Shown: positions 21,605 to 22,225 of the stretch, piece by piece
Numbering within the stretch: the first letter of the stretch is position 1
How the letters are laid out: each line of letters begins with the position of its first letter
NCBI RefSeq assembly: GCF_001556515.1
Contig: NZ_LSJA01000089.1
Coordinates: forward strand, 1 to 22,225
Origin: Caulobacter sp. CCH9-E1
GTDB lineage: Bacteria > Pseudomonadota > Alphaproteobacteria > Caulobacterales > Caulobacteraceae
Reading direction: 5' to 3'
Length of the DNA stretch: 22,225 nt
The notes under the pieces: generated by a model
Databases searched by the model: none
Seen by the model: only the letters and a program-made list of their open reading frames with translations
What the model was told of the DNA's origin: nothing
Made by a program: the position numbers and the translations under genes

Positions 21605-22225
21605 ATGTCTAACCCCGGCCTCCTCTATCCCAAGATGACCGTGATCGGCGCCGGCCTGATCGGCGGTTCGATCATCCGCGCCGCCCGCGAGCACGGCGTG
21701 GTCGGCGAGATCACGGTCGCCGACGCCAGCGAGGCGCACCGCGCCCGCGTCGCCGAGCTCGGCATCGCCGAACACGTCACCGGCGACATCGCCGAAGCGG
21801 TCAAGGACGCCGATCTGGTGGTCATCGCCACGCCGGTGCTGTCGATCCCGGACCTCGCCGCCCAGGTCATCCCCGCCATGAAGGCGGGCGCCACCCTCAC
21901 CGACGTCGGCTCGACCAAGGGCAATGTCGCCGAGGCCTTCCGCGCCCAGGACATATCGAAGATCCACGCCATTCCCGGCCACCCGATCGCCGGCACCGAG
22001 CAGTCGGGTCCGGACGCCGGCTTCGCCGAGCTGTTCGAGAACCGCTGGACCATCCTGACCCCGCTCGACAGCGAGGACGAGGCCTACGCCGCGGCCGTCG
22101 CCCGCCTCTCGGCCTTCTGGCGCGCCTTCGGGGCCCAGGTCGAACTGATGGACGAGAAGCACCATGACCTGGTTCTGGCCGTCGTCTCCCACCTGCCCCA
22201 CCTGATCGCCTACACGATCGTCGGC
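21605..22225 (+). CDS. tyrA: Prephenate/arogenate dehydrogenase TyrA (3' end missing)
   Basis: NAD(P)-dependent enzyme of tyrosine biosynthesis, acting on prephenate or arogenate. ATG 21605 starts 207 codons still open at the right edge, so roughly a third of a typical TyrA may be missing. The Rossmann motif VIGAGLIGGSIIRAAR (GxGxxG at 15-20) is followed by DVGSTKG, and the catalytic His126 lies in IPGHPIAGTEQSG; the later EKHHDLVLAVVSHLPHL is also family-typical. Substrate preference cannot be judged from the part seen. It lies downstream of hisC, after a repeat element, so it may be co-transcribed through it. Confidence 0.9.
   Translation, partial: MSNPGLLYPKMTVIGAGLIGGSIIRAAREHGVVGEITVADASEAHRARVAELGIAEHVTGDIAEAVKDADLVVIATPVLSIPDLAAQVIPAMKAGATLTDVGSTKGNVAEAFRAQDISKIHAIPGHPIAGTEQSGPDAGFAELFENRWTILTPLDSEDEAYAAAVARLSAFWRAFGAQVELMDEKHHDLVLAVVSHLPHLIAYTIVG

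Noticed and set aside
20239..21606. A 455-codon minus-strand frame over hisC
   Set aside because: Antisense to hisC; its N-terminal part translates the palindromic repeat (peptides like PANAGAQ and APAFAGE), a known artefact of that repeat type.

Overview
The window is GC-rich (roughly two thirds G+C by eye) chromosomal DNA. Gene content, many GTG/TTG starts, 4-bp start/stop overlaps and a TTGACG...GCTA-type promoter all suggest an alphaproteobacterium of the Caulobacter group. This is inferred from family resemblance and was not confirmed by a search. Most of the region is core metabolism and cell-envelope genes. I see no tRNA, rRNA, CRISPR, phage or insertion sequence. Both edges cut genes: coq7 lacks its 5' end and tyrA its 3' end.

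Layout. 1-3007 (+): ubiquinone hydroxylase coq7 (partial), a secreted M1 metallopeptidase and a VanZ-like membrane protein. 3008-5579 (-): a small acidic protein with a SFPGSDP tail motif, an HNH endonuclease, an AlkA-type DNA glycosylase, a GreA/GreB-like factor, and a previously unlisted 36-residue single-span membrane protein. 5580-7214 (+): a TetR regulator, divergent from that small protein, followed by GluQ-RS (tRNA-Asp queuosine glutamylation). 7219-8576 (-): a GNAT acetyltransferase overlapping a TlpA-like thioredoxin. 8577-13285 (+): argH, an LptM-like lipoprotein, lysA, and a methyl-accepting chemotaxis protein with a six-helix membrane module. 13302-14781 (-): a zinc-ribbon membrane protein overlapping a purine-type phosphoribosyltransferase. 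14865-17783 (+): ftsE-ftsX-ydcF-like-plsC, four genes joined by 4-bp overlaps, linking septal cell-wall control with envelope and phospholipid genes. 17780-18331 (-): a ChaC-type gamma-glutamylcyclotransferase. 18359-22225 (+): a DUF2125 envelope protein, then an aromatic amino acid cluster (chorismate mutase with a degenerate prephenate dehydratase-like tail, HisC-type aminotransferase, TyrA).

The least expected signals are in the short non-coding gaps. Hairpins bury the Shine-Dalgarno of two genes (M1 peptidase; SFPGSDP protein). A palindrome overlaps a predicted promoter of the small membrane protein, beside a divergent tetR. A 55-nt element can fold as a three-way junction. argH and the TlpA gene begin at abutting start codons in CATATG with no space between them. 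Several convergent pairs end inside a hairpin whose loop carries the stop codon(s). A large composite inverted repeat, typical of intergenic repeat families in this group, sits between hisC and tyrA. No clearly new multi-gene system is evident; the TetR/small-membrane-protein pair is the nearest candidate.
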